A stretch of DNA of 35,380 bases from a virus, in the IMG/VR virus record IMGVR_UViG_3300006923_000070, positions 1 to 35,380 of that record. One strand, 5' to 3'. The notes beneath the pieces are model-generated. The model was not told where the DNA came from. It made no database searches and saw only the letters and a program-made list of their open reading frames with translations. This document shows, one piece after another, positions 28,741 through 35,368 of this stretch (position 1 is the first letter of the stretch; the number at the start of each line of letters is the position of its first letter). A program made the position numbers and the translations under genes.

Positions 28741-28962
28741 ATGAACCCCACAATGAAAGCTTTAAACTTGTATCTTCAAGCCAAGGAGCCCGCGCTTGAG
28801 CTGGTTAAGGGCCGCGGATATTTTTATTTTGCAAACTCGGACGGATTCGATTGCACCAATTTGCCGCCGTCAATTTGTATTTATGCATTGCGCTCGCAAT
28901 CGCTTGAGGATTGGAAACACGACATTGACAACGCCCTGCTTTGGCATCGGGCAAACAACTGA
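28741..28962 (+). CDS. Unknown 73-residue protein after a truncated element
   Basis: It begins MNPTMKALNLYLQAKEP and includes an aromatic stretch (GRGYFYFANSDGFDCTN) and Trp-containing C-terminal helices. It lacks the MTTTNETK tag, in line with the loss of the promoter-start part in front of it. An internal ATG 12 bp downstream is possible. No family is recognised. Confidence 0.65.
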   Translation: MNPTMKALNLYLQAKEPALELVKGRGYFYFANSDGFDCTNLPPSICIYALRSQSLEDWKHDIDNALLWHRANN

Positions 28963-28970
28963 AAATAAAA

Positions 28971-29249
28971 ATGGGCAAGCTAGTCGCAAAAATTTATCAC
29001 AACAAATTTTTCGGGCAAGGTGATCCCGTTGCAAAATCTGCCAGCCCCCACCCCTTGAGCGAGCCAAGTCTTTCGGCAATGCGGCAAGCAATTTTAAAGG
29101 CTGGATTTGTGGCGCATCCTTGCGGGCAGTTTGCAAAAAATTTTGATGGCTACACGCACACGGCGTCAGTTTATACAAGTAAAGATGGAAAATCTAGGTG
29201 CGGGTCAAGCAGCTACCGAATCCCGTGCCACAATAAAGAAAACAACTGA
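28971..29249 (+). CDS. Unknown 92-residue protein
   Basis: A basic first part (MGKLVAKIYHNKFFGQGDP) is followed by a Ser/Pro stretch and a helix (SAMRQAILKAGFVAHPCG). A polar end holds three Cys in all. The sequence around its end (AACAACTGAAAATAAAAA) is the same as around the end of the preceding gene, another repeated junction. Function is unknown. Confidence 0.65.
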   Translation: MGKLVAKIYHNKFFGQGDPVAKSASPHPLSEPSLSAMRQAILKAGFVAHPCGQFAKNFDGYTHTASVYTSKDGKSRCGSSSYRIPCHNKENN

Positions 29250-29270
29250 AAATAAAAAAGGAGGTAAAAA

Positions 29271-29555
29271 ATGAACGAATACACCAACGTGCAAATCTGG
29301 GTATATGATCAGGATTGGGTTGACCGAGAGGCGGGCAGGGGCCGAGGCACAAGCATTTTGTGCAATCGCCAAAACTTTTGGCTTGCCGATAAAATTGGCG
29401 GCGGCCCCTTTAGGCTTTCGCGTGAAGTCGAGGTGAAGCCGGGACGCTTTGAGCTGATTGCCCTCGGCCCCATCAAGGCCAGCGGGCACAATGTTGCAAT
29501 CGGTCGCGCCCTTACAAAGATTTTTAAATTCATGGAGGGCAAGCGTGAAAGTTGA
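29271..29555 (+). CDS. Unknown 94-residue protein
   Basis: This protein begins MNEYTNVQIWVYDQDWVDRE and shows alternating strands and Gly-rich turns. A strong leader, AAAAGGAGGTAAAAA, is identical to that of the DnaA-like gene at 30931. It overlaps the next gene by 11 bp. No family is recognised. Confidence 0.7.
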   Translation: MNEYTNVQIWVYDQDWVDREAGRGRGTSILCNRQNFWLADKIGGGPFRLSREVEVKPGRFELIALGPIKASGHNVAIGRALTKIFKFMEGKRES

Positions 29556-29790
29556 AAAAAAATATTACTGGCTCGCCATCGACGGCGAAAGCAAGCCGCA
29601 ATGGAAAAAGCCGTTTACCCCAGCGGGCAAGAGTGCCGTCTTTAAATTGATGCGCAAGAAATCACGGGAGCCAATCCCAAGCAAGTCGGGTTCAACCTGT
29701 GGCCCTGTTAAGTTTGAAATTTATTCTAGTCGCCATGATAAACCAATCTGGGAATCGGGCCGTTTTAATCTTATTTTTGACATGTCCTGA
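29545..29790 (+). CDS. Unknown 81-residue basic protein (GTG start)
   Basis: A GTG at 29545 follows GGAGGGCAAGC within the preceding gene and gives VKVEKKYYWLAIDGESKPQW..., a Lys/Arg-rich protein with strand-like ends (GPVKFEIYSSR, GRFNLIFDMS). A longer frame from 29458 would overlap the previous gene by almost 100 bp and is less likely. No family is recognised. Confidence 0.6.
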   Translation: MKVEKKYYWLAIDGESKPQWKKPFTPAGKSAVFKLMRKKSREPIPSKSGSTCGPVKFEIYSSRHDKPIWESGRFNLIFDMS

Positions 29791-29828
29791 GCATTGATGA
29801 TCACAAAAAGGGAAACGACGCCCCCCAT

Positions 29829-29851
29829 AAATGGCCCGAGGTTGCCCTGTG
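29829..29851 (+). repeat. 23-bp direct repeat, copy 2
   Basis: This is identical to 19700-19722. Here the repeat lies in a 150-bp gap and again starts a short frame with MARGCPV. GTTGCC within it can pair with GGCAAC at 29880-29885. Confidence 0.85.
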
Positions 29852-29899
29852 CGGCCTTTTGATTGGCTGCGGGCTATGTTGGCAACGGGTGTTGTATAA
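29831..29899 (+). CDS. Possible 22-residue peptide starting MARGCPV
   Basis: This frame (MARGCPVRPFDWLRAMLATG...) shares its first seven residues with the frame at 19702. No ribosome binding site is visible. It could be a leader peptide upstream of the gene at 29943, or the repeat may act at DNA or RNA level instead. Confidence 0.3.
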   Translation: MARGCPVRPFDWLRAMLATGVV

Positions 29900-29942
29900 C
29901 TCGGCATTGACGAAACGGCTTTGCAGGGAGAAAATTAAAAAA

Positions 29943-30119
29943 GTGAACGCGGAACTAAAAAAATATTTTGCAGAGATTGGGCGAAAGGGCGGCCTTGCTG
30001 GAAAGGGAAAATCAAGTGAGAAATGCCGCAAAGCTGCATTGGCTCGCTGGGCCAGAACAAAAAGAGACGGGGAAAAGGATGCCGCGCAAGCCGATCAAGT
30101 GGCGAGCGGAAAGCCTTAA
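29943..30119 (+). CDS. Small basic protein, GRKGG type (GTG start)
   Basis: This 58-residue protein contains KKYFAEIGRKGGLAGKGKSS and then CRKAALARWARTK. The pair of an A-x-x-GRKGG turn and an AA-x-ARW helix is common in small phage and bacterial proteins of unknown role, probably nucleic-acid binding. The GTG at 29943 is selected because CAGGGAGAAAATTAAAAAA before it matches the ribosome binding linkers used elsewhere in this genome. It overlaps the next gene. Confidence 0.6.
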   Translation: MNAELKKYFAEIGRKGGLAGKGKSSEKCRKAALARWARTKRDGEKDAAQADQVASGKP

Positions 30120-30336
30120 ACGGCAAAAGCTGCTAGGGTTTGCCGATCTTGCGGCAAGGGAAATTGTCGTTGACGTAAATGCGCACGGCAGCGAGAGGGA
30201 ACTACTTGACACTATTTGCCACGAAGTGCTTCACGTTTCGTCGGGCGATATGTTGAGCGAAAAAGCCGTTGACCTAATGGCTCAAGATTTGGCAAGCGTC
30301 CTTTATCGGATGAAATGGCGGCGGGTTCTGGACTGA
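30079..30336 (+). CDS. Small HExxH metallopeptidase-like protein
   Basis: This 85-residue protein has HEVLH at residues 48-52 within LLDTICHEVLHVSSGD, the zinc-binding helix of small phage metallopeptidase-like proteins. It lies on a helix with strand-like REIVVDVNAHG before it. A third ligand cannot be fixed with confidence; Glu 61 in LSEKAVDLMAQ is a candidate. The ATG at 30079 with AAAAGG before it gives this start; longer frames would overlap the GRKGG gene. A role in processing host or phage proteins is only inferred. Confidence 0.6.
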   Translation: MPRKPIKWRAESLKRQKLLGFADLAAREIVVDVNAHGSERELLDTICHEVLHVSSGDMLSEKAVDLMAQDLASVLYRMKWRRVLD

Positions 30337-30359
30337 GAATAACCCGCCAACAAGTTAAG

Positions 30360-30418
30360 CGAGACAAGCAAAGCCGTTGTGCTAGTGTCTCGGGCCGTTG
30401 CGGAGGTCGCGACGGTTT
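30360..30418 (+). promoter_or_regulatory. Two adjacent hairpins before the SSB-like gene
   Basis: CGAGACA (30360-30366) pairs with TGTCTCG (30386-30392), with inner AGCA/TGCT. CCGTTGCG (30395-30402) pairs with CGCGACGG (30408-30415), one G-U pair included, and TTT follows. They may end upstream transcripts or shape the SSB leader; the T run is short. Confidence 0.5.
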
Positions 30419-30445
30419 AAAAATGAAAAGGAGAAAGGAAAAAAA

Positions 30446-30826
30446 ATGTTAATGTCTGAGGCATTCCCGTCTGCATATTTTACGGCGGCGGATATTATGG
30501 CCGAACCAAATTCACAGATCACCTTGCAAGTTGAGTCATGCGAAAAAGAGGCGGTCGGGGAGCAGGGAAAAATGCAACCCGTTTTAAGGTTCAGCGGCAA
30601 GCAATCGGGTCTGGTTATCAATAAAACAAATTCGTCAACCCTCGTTGCCGCGTTTGGAAATGACTCGCTAAACTGGAGAGGCCGCAATTGCACCCTATAC
30701 GCGACAAAGACAACCTTTAAAGGAGAGCTCACGGATTGTATTCGCGTCCGTGTCTCTGATCAGCCAGAGCAAAAGCCAGAGGCCGCCGCTCAGGTTGTCA
30801 ATGTTGATGATGATGTGCCGTTTTAA
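30446..30826 (+). CDS. SSB-like single-stranded DNA binding protein
   Basis: This is a 126-residue protein. The first 100 residues are strand-rich (ITLQVESCEKEAV, QPVLRFSGKQSGLVINKTNS, NCTLYATKTTFKGE), as expected of an OB fold. A flexible Glu/Gln/Ala stretch follows, and the protein ends in VNVDDDVPF. An acidic tip ending DDD-hydrophobic-PF is the partner-docking tail of bacterial SSB (DDDIPF). The start at 30446 follows AAAGGAAAAAA; an in-frame extension to 30398 is less likely. It is placed just before the DnaA-like and nuclease genes. I infer it coats single strands during phage replication or recombination. Confidence 0.7.
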   Translation: MLMSEAFPSAYFTAADIMAEPNSQITLQVESCEKEAVGEQGKMQPVLRFSGKQSGLVINKTNSSTLVAAFGNDSLNWRGRNCTLYATKTTFKGELTDCIRVRVSDQPEQKPEAAAQVVNVDDDVPF

Positions 30827-30833
30827 GAAATAA

Positions 30834-30907
30834 TTTTGTCGGGGCTGGCAACTCGCACCCCCGTGCAGTAACTCCACCCTTGGACTGCAATGCTGGCCCC
30901 GGCAAAA
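30834..30907 (+). ncRNA. Structured leader RNA candidate before the DnaA-like gene
   Basis: TTTTGTCGGGGCTGGCA (30834-30850) pairs along its whole length with TGCTGGCCCCGGCAAAA (30891-30907), 17 pairs with three G-U. Inside, GCAC-CCCC-GTGC (55-66 of 308xx) and TGCAGT/ACTGCA (30864-30869 with 30884-30889, plus CCA/TGG) can form; they share three bases, so they exclude each other in part. There is no T run after it, so it is not a plain terminator. It could be a cis-acting regulatory RNA for the gene at 30931. Confidence 0.6.
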
Positions 30908-30930
30908 CTTTAAAAAAAAGGAGGTAAAAA

Positions 30931-31281
30931 ATGAAAGAGACAGAACAAGAAATTAAGGGGTCGCGTTTTGAGTCGCATATCGACAGGGCAACGCTCGACG
31001 TTGTTGAGGTTTGCGGAATTGATGAGGGATTGATTTTAAGCCCATCGCGCCAAGAGCACGTTGTGGTGGCAAGGTTTTTTCTTTATACGATTTTGCGAAA
31101 CTCGGGTTTTACTTGGACGCACATTGGGGAAATGATGAACCGCGATCACGGGGCCGTTTATATGGGATATAAGCGGCTGCAAATGCGTTTGCTTTGCGGC
31201 GAGAAAAAGCTTTCATGGATGCGCGACAATCTGCAAGAGCGCGGCTGGATTTTTAAGGAGCACGACCCGAATGATATTTGA
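30931..31281 (+). CDS. DnaA domain IV-like DNA-binding protein
   Basis: This is a 116-residue protein whose middle (residues about 40-85) reads SRQEHVVVARFFLYTILRNS, then GFTWTHIGEMMNRDHGAVYM. This has the helix-turn-helix and the R-D-H-x-x-V signature by which bacterial DnaA domain IV reads DnaA boxes. No AAA+ ATPase part is present. Such lone domains in phages may bind origin sites or compete with host DnaA; either is inference. The leader AAAAGGAGGTAAAAA is a very strong ribosome binding site. It overlaps the nuclease gene by 11 bp. Confidence 0.7.
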   Translation: MKETEQEIKGSRFESHIDRATLDVVEVCGIDEGLILSPSRQEHVVVARFFLYTILRNSGFTWTHIGEMMNRDHGAVYMGYKRLQMRLLCGEKKLSWMRDNLQERGWIFKEHDPNDI

Positions 31282-32140
31282 AACAAGCGACAACCCCGAG
31301 AAAGCTGCCGCCCGCGCATTGATGCGGGAGGTTCAATCAGCTCATTTTTATACGCCGCAGGGCGAGCCGCGATATATTCGGGAGGACGGCAAGCCTGTCA
31401 CCCTGCGGGAAGCAAGAAAGGAAAATTTCTTTCCCTCCATTACTCACATTATGGGAATTCTTGAAAACCGCGCCTTGCGTGTTTATCTAGACAAGCATTT
31501 ACTTGCCGCGTCCTTTAATAACCGCCCTCTTGAGGGTGAGCAAATGGACGATTATTTTTCCCGCGTCATTTTGTTGGCCCGCTCTGACGGGAGAAAGGCG
31601 GCGGAATTCGGCACGGGAATTCACGACGGCATTGAATCCATTTTGAAGGGAGAAAGATGGGACAAGGAAAATCCACTTTTAAAAATTGCCGCGGATTGGG
31701 TGCAGGAAAACGTCGAGCTTGTTCACTGGCTAGAGCAAAGCCTTGTGGATGAAAATATTGGGGTTGCTGGTCGGTGCGATGCTTTTTTGAAACTAAAGGG
31801 CTACGGCAATTCTGTTGTTGATTGGAAAACTCGGCGGTTCAAAAAACTTAAAAGCCGCTGGCGGGTTAATTGGTATAAAAAAGATATGCGTCAAATTTCT
31901 TTTTATGCTGCGGCAGTTGAGCGCGGCCTTGAGGCCGTTGGCATCGGGCAAGAGGTTGCGGCCATAAATATTGCGCTTAACACTTGCGAGCCCTCCCCCA
32001 TTGAGGTCAAGGAGTGGAGCAGCGACGAAAGGCAGGGAGCTCTTGAAATGGTCGAGTGCATCAACGACCTGTGGCAAGATGAAAACAATTTTCACCCGTC
32101 CGCAAAAGACCATTATTACTTGGGGAGCAAAATGCCATGA
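31271..32140 (+). CDS. PD-(D/E)XK nuclease, RecB/Cas4-like phage exonuclease
   Basis: This is a 289-residue protein with the order of PD-(D/E)XK exonuclease motifs. They are GTGIHDGIES (His 118), GRCDAFL (Asp 170), VVDWKTRR (Asp 184 and Lys 186) and RQISFYAAA (Gln 208). The set matches RecB-family single-strand or end-processing nucleases found in phage recombination modules. The start overlaps the DnaA-like gene and the stop overlaps the next (ATGA). Together with the SSB-like protein and the RuvC-like resolvase it would form a recombination system, which could also recombine the repeated cassette elements. Confidence 0.75.
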   Translation: MIFETSDNPEKAAARALMREVQSAHFYTPQGEPRYIREDGKPVTLREARKENFFPSITHIMGILENRALRVYLDKHLLAASFNNRPLEGEQMDDYFSRVILLARSDGRKAAEFGTGIHDGIESILKGERWDKENPLLKIAADWVQENVELVHWLEQSLVDENIGVAGRCDAFLKLKGYGNSVVDWKTRRFKKLKSRWRVNWYKKDMRQISFYAAAVERGLEAVGIGQEVAAINIALNTCEPSPIEVKEWSSDERQGALEMVECINDLWQDENNFHPSAKDHYYLGSKMP

Positions 32141-32379
32141 CAGACCATGACCGTTCACAGCTTGGAGAAATTCTCGGGGGGTACGGAAACCATTTCACCG
32201 CGGAGCTTTTGCGGCTTATCTCAAAGGCCGACTCGGGGAACAGGGCAAAACTTTCCTCTGTTTTCCCCGAGGAGGTTGAGGCCGTCAATTTATTCCAAAG
32301 GGGCGCGGGTGATGATTCCGACAGCCGCGGCCCATTGTTTAACGCAATGACAAAACATTTGCGCCGCAAAAAAGAATAA
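32137..32379 (+). CDS. Unknown 80-residue protein
   Basis: It begins MTDHDRSQLGEILGGYGNHF, with a helical first half and an acidic then basic end (EEVEAVNLFQRGAGDDSDSR...HLRRKKE). It is coupled to the nuclease gene by ATGA. No family is recognised; the position suggests a replication or recombination accessory. Confidence 0.65.
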   Translation: MTDHDRSQLGEILGGYGNHFTAELLRLISKADSGNRAKLSSVFPEEVEAVNLFQRGAGDDSDSRGPLFNAMTKHLRRKKE

Positions 32380-32386
32380 AAATAGC

Positions 32387-32620
32387 ATGAGAAAAATTTT
32401 GGAAAAATTAGACTCGGGCAAGTGGTGGAGCAATTACCCTTTTAACACCCGTTGCAAGAATGCCCTGCGCCGACTCGACCAAGTGAAAAACGAAGATTTT
32501 AAAAACGAATCAGTCGAGGATTTTAAAAAAATTCTTGAGTCGGGCAGGATGAGGCATTTTAGAGAGGTGGGGGCGGGTACGGAAAACGCCTTTAAAAAAG
32601 TTCTAGGGATGGCCGAATGA
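32387..32620 (+). CDS. Unknown 77-residue basic helical protein
   Basis: MRKILEKLDSGKWWSNYPFN is followed by charged helices (NALRRLDQVKNEDFKN, VEDFKKILESGRMRHFREV). Two adjacent Trp and many Lys/Arg are visible. It overlaps the next start as ATGA. No family is recognised. Confidence 0.65.
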   Translation: MRKILEKLDSGKWWSNYPFNTRCKNALRRLDQVKNEDFKNESVEDFKKILESGRMRHFREVGAGTENAFKKVLGMAE

Positions 32621-33429
32621 TTTACGGGGTCACAAATTGGCGGGCACTTTATGAGAACTCTGAAACGAGGCGGCGCAAGAATCTTGGATGGGTATTAACG
32701 CCCAACCGCCACGACTCGATTGCTTTTGGCCGCTTGATGGCTCGCGGGAGCGACGGGCTGAAAATCTTTGGCGCGTGGATGGTTTTGCTTCAGCTATCCA
32801 GCCGGGGAGGATATGAGCACCGCGGGATTTTATGCGACACGGACGGGCGAGAATATACGGTTGAGGATATGGCCGTGAAAACTCGCGTTCTTGTTGATGA
32901 CTTAAAACTCTCAATTCCTGTGCTGATAGATATTGGCTGGCTGTTCAAAACAAATTCCGAGTTGCTAACGATTTACGGAGGAGAGGGGGGAATTTCCGTA
33001 GATACTGCCGCCGCATCCGTAGAGCCGCAGGAAAAAAACGAACAAACCGAAATTGATCCGCAAAACTCTTGGTCTAAGTATAAGAATAAGAATAAGAGTA
33101 AGAATAACACACACCCCGAAGCCATTAAGGGGGGTGGGGTTCTTTTCCCTTCTCATTTAAAAAATAAAATATTTTTGTCGGCTTGGGAAATGTGGGTTGT
33201 TCATTTGACCGAAAAGCTTGGGAGGGTTTCAGTGAGTCAATTGCAGTCGCACATAAGCGAGCTTGAAAAAAACGACGCGCCAATTGCGGCTGAAAGGTTG
33301 GTGAGGGCCATCGAGCTCGGCTTTCGTTTCCCTGCCAATGCCGAGGAGGCCGCTGTTTCAGTTTCTAAAAGTGCGGTTGATGAATTAGCTCAAAAAATAG
33401 AAAATGAAATCCGAATCCCTGCCAAATAA
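32617..33429 (+). CDS. Phage replication initiator/helicase-loader-like protein
   Basis: This is a 270-residue protein. The N-terminal ~110 residues (from the MIYGVTNWRALYENSETRRR segment to DMAVKTRVLVDDLKLSIPVL) have the plan of phage replication proteins in which a winged-helix domain sits first. A Lys/Asn-rich linker (residues about 147-160, SKYKNKNKSKNN, encoded by AAGAATA repeats) separates it from a C-terminal helical domain (FLSAWEMWVVHLTEKLGRVS). Two-domain replisome organisers of this size with such a linker often load the host helicase. The call rests on architecture and on its place in the replication block. Confidence 0.55.
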   Translation: MIYGVTNWRALYENSETRRRKNLGWVLTPNRHDSIAFGRLMARGSDGLKIFGAWMVLLQLSSRGGYEHRGILCDTDGREYTVEDMAVKTRVLVDDLKLSIPVLIDIGWLFKTNSELLTIYGGEGGISVDTAAASVEPQEKNEQTEIDPQNSWSKYKNKNKSKNNTHPEAIKGGGVLFPSHLKNKIFLSAWEMWVVHLTEKLGRVSVSQLQSHISELEKNDAPIAAERLVRAIELGFRFPANAEEAAVSVSKSAVDELAQKIENEIRIPAK

Positions 33430-33823
33430 AATTTTGAAAAAGAGGTGCCCGCGGTGCGCGTCTGAAATTATTTCCCACGCACCCGATGACGATTTTTTAA
33501 AGGTAACAATAAAAGTTTTTAAACTAATAATTTGCACGGCTTGCGGTAGCTTTCAGAGCGAATTAAACCGCGTTGAGGAGCTTGAACGTGAATCTTGGAC
33601 GGTTATTGGGCGGCTTGATAAGTCAATTTATAATATAAAAAAGGCGCGGGGGGGCGGCTCCAGAGATTCAACCTTGAGCATTAAAATCGCAAAAAAAGAG
33701 GAGGAAAGAAAAACCGCCCGTGCAGGATTGCAAAAATTAACAGAAAAAAAAGAGGATATTCTAAACCGCCGTGCCCTGCACGAGCAGCAACTTAAAAAAA
33801 TAACCACCCCATTCCAGCCATGA
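33404..33823 (+). CDS. Zinc-ribbon and coiled-coil protein, unknown
   Basis: This 139-residue protein has CPRC (15-18) and CTAC (44-47) forming a probable zinc ribbon. A long basic/acidic coiled coil follows (VEELERESWTVIGRLDKS, KKEEERKTARAGLQKLTEKK). The plan is seen in small phage DNA-binding or scaffold-like factors. It overlaps the replication protein gene by 26 bp and the next gene by 4 bp. Function is unknown. Confidence 0.65.
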   Translation: MKSESLPNKILKKRCPRCASEIISHAPDDDFLKVTIKVFKLIICTACGSFQSELNRVEELERESWTVIGRLDKSIYNIKKARGGGSRDSTLSIKIAKKEEERKTARAGLQKLTEKKEDILNRRALHEQQLKKITTPFQP

Positions 33824-34131
33824 CGCAACATTATTTTGGATTTATAAGCCCCCTTGAGCGCACTTTTAGGAATTTTCACGACAAAAATCCAGAGGTGTAT
33901 GCCGAGCTTGTGGCCCATGCTTTGAAATTAAAAAGGGCAGGGCGCGACGTTTACGGCATTAATTCGCTGATTGAGGTGGTTCGCTGGCATCGCAATATTC
34001 AGACCCGCGGCGATGAATTTAAAATAAACAATAATTATGCGCCTTTTTATTCGCGCTTGATTATGCAGAAAGAGCCCCGGCTTGACGGGTTTTTTAATTT
34101 GAGAAAACAACGGGTGCAGTCTACTTTTTAA
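33820..34131 (+). CDS. Conserved phage-type 103-residue protein
   Basis: The run YAELVAHALKLKRAGRDVYG, INSLIEVVRWHRNIQTRGDE, FKINNNYAPFYSRLIM and LDGFFNLRKQR is one I recall from phages of several hosts, always of unknown function and often in replication blocks. It has the look of a helical DNA-binding or nuclease-accessory protein. Its ATG overlaps the previous stop. Confidence 0.6.
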   Translation: MTQHYFGFISPLERTFRNFHDKNPEVYAELVAHALKLKRAGRDVYGINSLIEVVRWHRNIQTRGDEFKINNNYAPFYSRLIMQKEPRLDGFFNLRKQRVQSTF

Positions 34132-34132
34132 A

Positions 34133-34300
34133 ATGAACACGCTTGGAGAGCTTGAGAAAAAGGCCGCAGTTTTAAAAGCGTTGCGGAAAAAACTTGCCAA
34201 TGAGTCGAATATGAAGAAAATCGAAAGACTCAGGGAGAGAGAACGCGAGTTGCGGCAACAAATCAAAATCATGGGGCTCAGTGTTAAACTAGATTTTTAA
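34133..34300 (+). CDS. 55-residue coiled-coil protein
   Basis: MNTLGELEKKAAVLKALRKK followed by Glu/Arg-rich heptads (KIERLREREREL) makes almost the whole protein a charged coiled coil. The start lies 1 bp after the previous stop. No family is recognised. Confidence 0.6.
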   Translation: MNTLGELEKKAAVLKALRKKLANESNMKKIERLRERERELRQQIKIMGLSVKLDF

Positions 34301-34392
34301 TTTCCACGGGTGCGGGTGCGGCGTTTTACCTTTCCGCCGCGGGGTTTCTTGCCTCCTTGCCCTTTGCCCGCGCCCGTTTCCTTTAAAAAATT
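34301..34392. other. GC-rich gap before the resolvase gene
   Basis: These 92 bp contain GGTGCGGGTGCGG followed by a C/T-rich tract. No promoter or hairpin is convincing. A minus-strand basic frame runs through here into the resolvase gene and is treated as chance. Confidence 0.4.
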
Positions 34393-34875
34393 ATGGTTGT
34401 TCTTGGAATTGATCCCGGTGCCTCTGGCGGTTTTGCTTGGGCGTATTACAAAACAGTTGAGCCAAGAAAAAGAATAAAGAAAATTTATTCTATTAAAATT
34501 CCTCAATCAGATTCAGAGATCATTGATCAGCTAAATTATTTGAGTGATTTAAGTTTCCCCGATACTCCTGTTTGCTGTCTCGAAAAAGTTTCTGGCTTTA
34601 TAGGCAAGCCACAACCGGGGTCGGCAATGTTTAAGTTTGGCAGGAATTTTGGCTTTTTGCTGGGTGTTTTGATGGTTTTAAAGTTTGAGATTCACCTTGT
34701 GAGCCCTCAAAAATGGCAAAAGGGTTTAAGCCTTGGGAAAAAGGGAGAGAGAAGCCAAACCGAATGGAAAAGGTTTTTAAAGGATGAGGCACAGCGATTG
34801 TTTCCAGATCAGAGAGTCACTTTGGCAACTTCTGACGCTTTGCTGATCTTGAGATTTCAGCTTGATAAAAATTGA
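34393..34875 (+). CDS. RuvC-like Holliday junction resolvase
   Basis: This is a 160-residue protein of the RNase H-like RuvC fold. VVLGIDPGASGGFAW at residues 2-16 supplies the first catalytic Asp (7). CLEKV supplies Glu 64. FKFGRNFGFLLGVLMVL and LVSPQKWQKGL are typical middle segments, and ATSDALLILRF supplies Asp 148. It should cut four-way junctions, clearing branched DNA before packaging. No ribosome binding site is visible at ATG 34393. It is the last gene before the gene-free right end. Confidence 0.85.
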   Translation: MVVLGIDPGASGGFAWAYYKTVEPRKRIKKIYSIKIPQSDSEIIDQLNYLSDLSFPDTPVCCLEKVSGFIGKPQPGSAMFKFGRNFGFLLGVLMVLKFEIHLVSPQKWQKGLSLGKKGERSQTEWKRFLKDEAQRLFPDQRVTLATSDALLILRFQLDKN

Positions 34876-35368
34876 TTTAAATTTTGAAGATAAAATCTGA
34901 TGATTTAGTTTGGCTTTTCATTTTGTTCTCTTTCTTTTTGTTTCTGAGGTTTGTTTTTTTGTTTTGTTTTTAATTTTCTTTGGTTTTCTTTTGCTTTCTT
35001 TGGTTTTTTTCTCTTTCTTTTTGTAAGTTTTCTTTGATTTCTTTTTCTTTTTTATTTTTATTTTAATTTTCTTTTGCTTTCTCTCTTTGTTTTCTCTTTG
35101 TTTTTTTTCTTTGTTTTTTTTTCTTTGGCTTTCTTTGGTTTTTTCTCTCGGGGCTTCTTTCTTTCTTTCCGTTCTTTTGCTTTTTGTTTTCTTTTGTTTC
35201 TTTCTTTCTTTCTTTTTCCTCCGTCTTTCTCCTTTTATTTTCTTTTTGTTTTCCTTTTATTTTCTTTTGTTTCTTTCTTTCTTTCTTTCTCTTTGTTTTC
35301 TTTCTTTCTTTTTTCGGGGGGTTGCTGCCGGGGTAAAAGGTTCTCTCTATTAATAAAAAAGAAAAGCA
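34876..35368. other. Gene-free pyrimidine-rich right end
   Basis: From about 34900 to 35310 the plus strand is mostly T with C and scattered G, in runs such as TTTC and TTTG repeats (for example TTTCTTTCTTTCTTTC near 35270). Such asymmetric purine/pyrimidine tracts can form triplex or single-stranded structures. A hydrophobic Phe/Leu/Ser frame at 35087-35353 is a by-product of base composition. The tract ends in a G-rich patch (35316-35334) and AT-rich sequence next to the terminal repeat. Confidence 0.6.

Noticed and set aside
34297-34506. Minus-strand basic frame (ending in RGGKVKRRTRTRGN)
   Set aside because: It starts at a TTG inside the resolvase gene on the other strand and has no ribosome binding site; likely chance.
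35087-35353. 88-residue hydrophobic open frame at the right end
   Set aside because: Its Phe/Leu/Ser content is explained by the T/C-rich tract; no start signal or domain.
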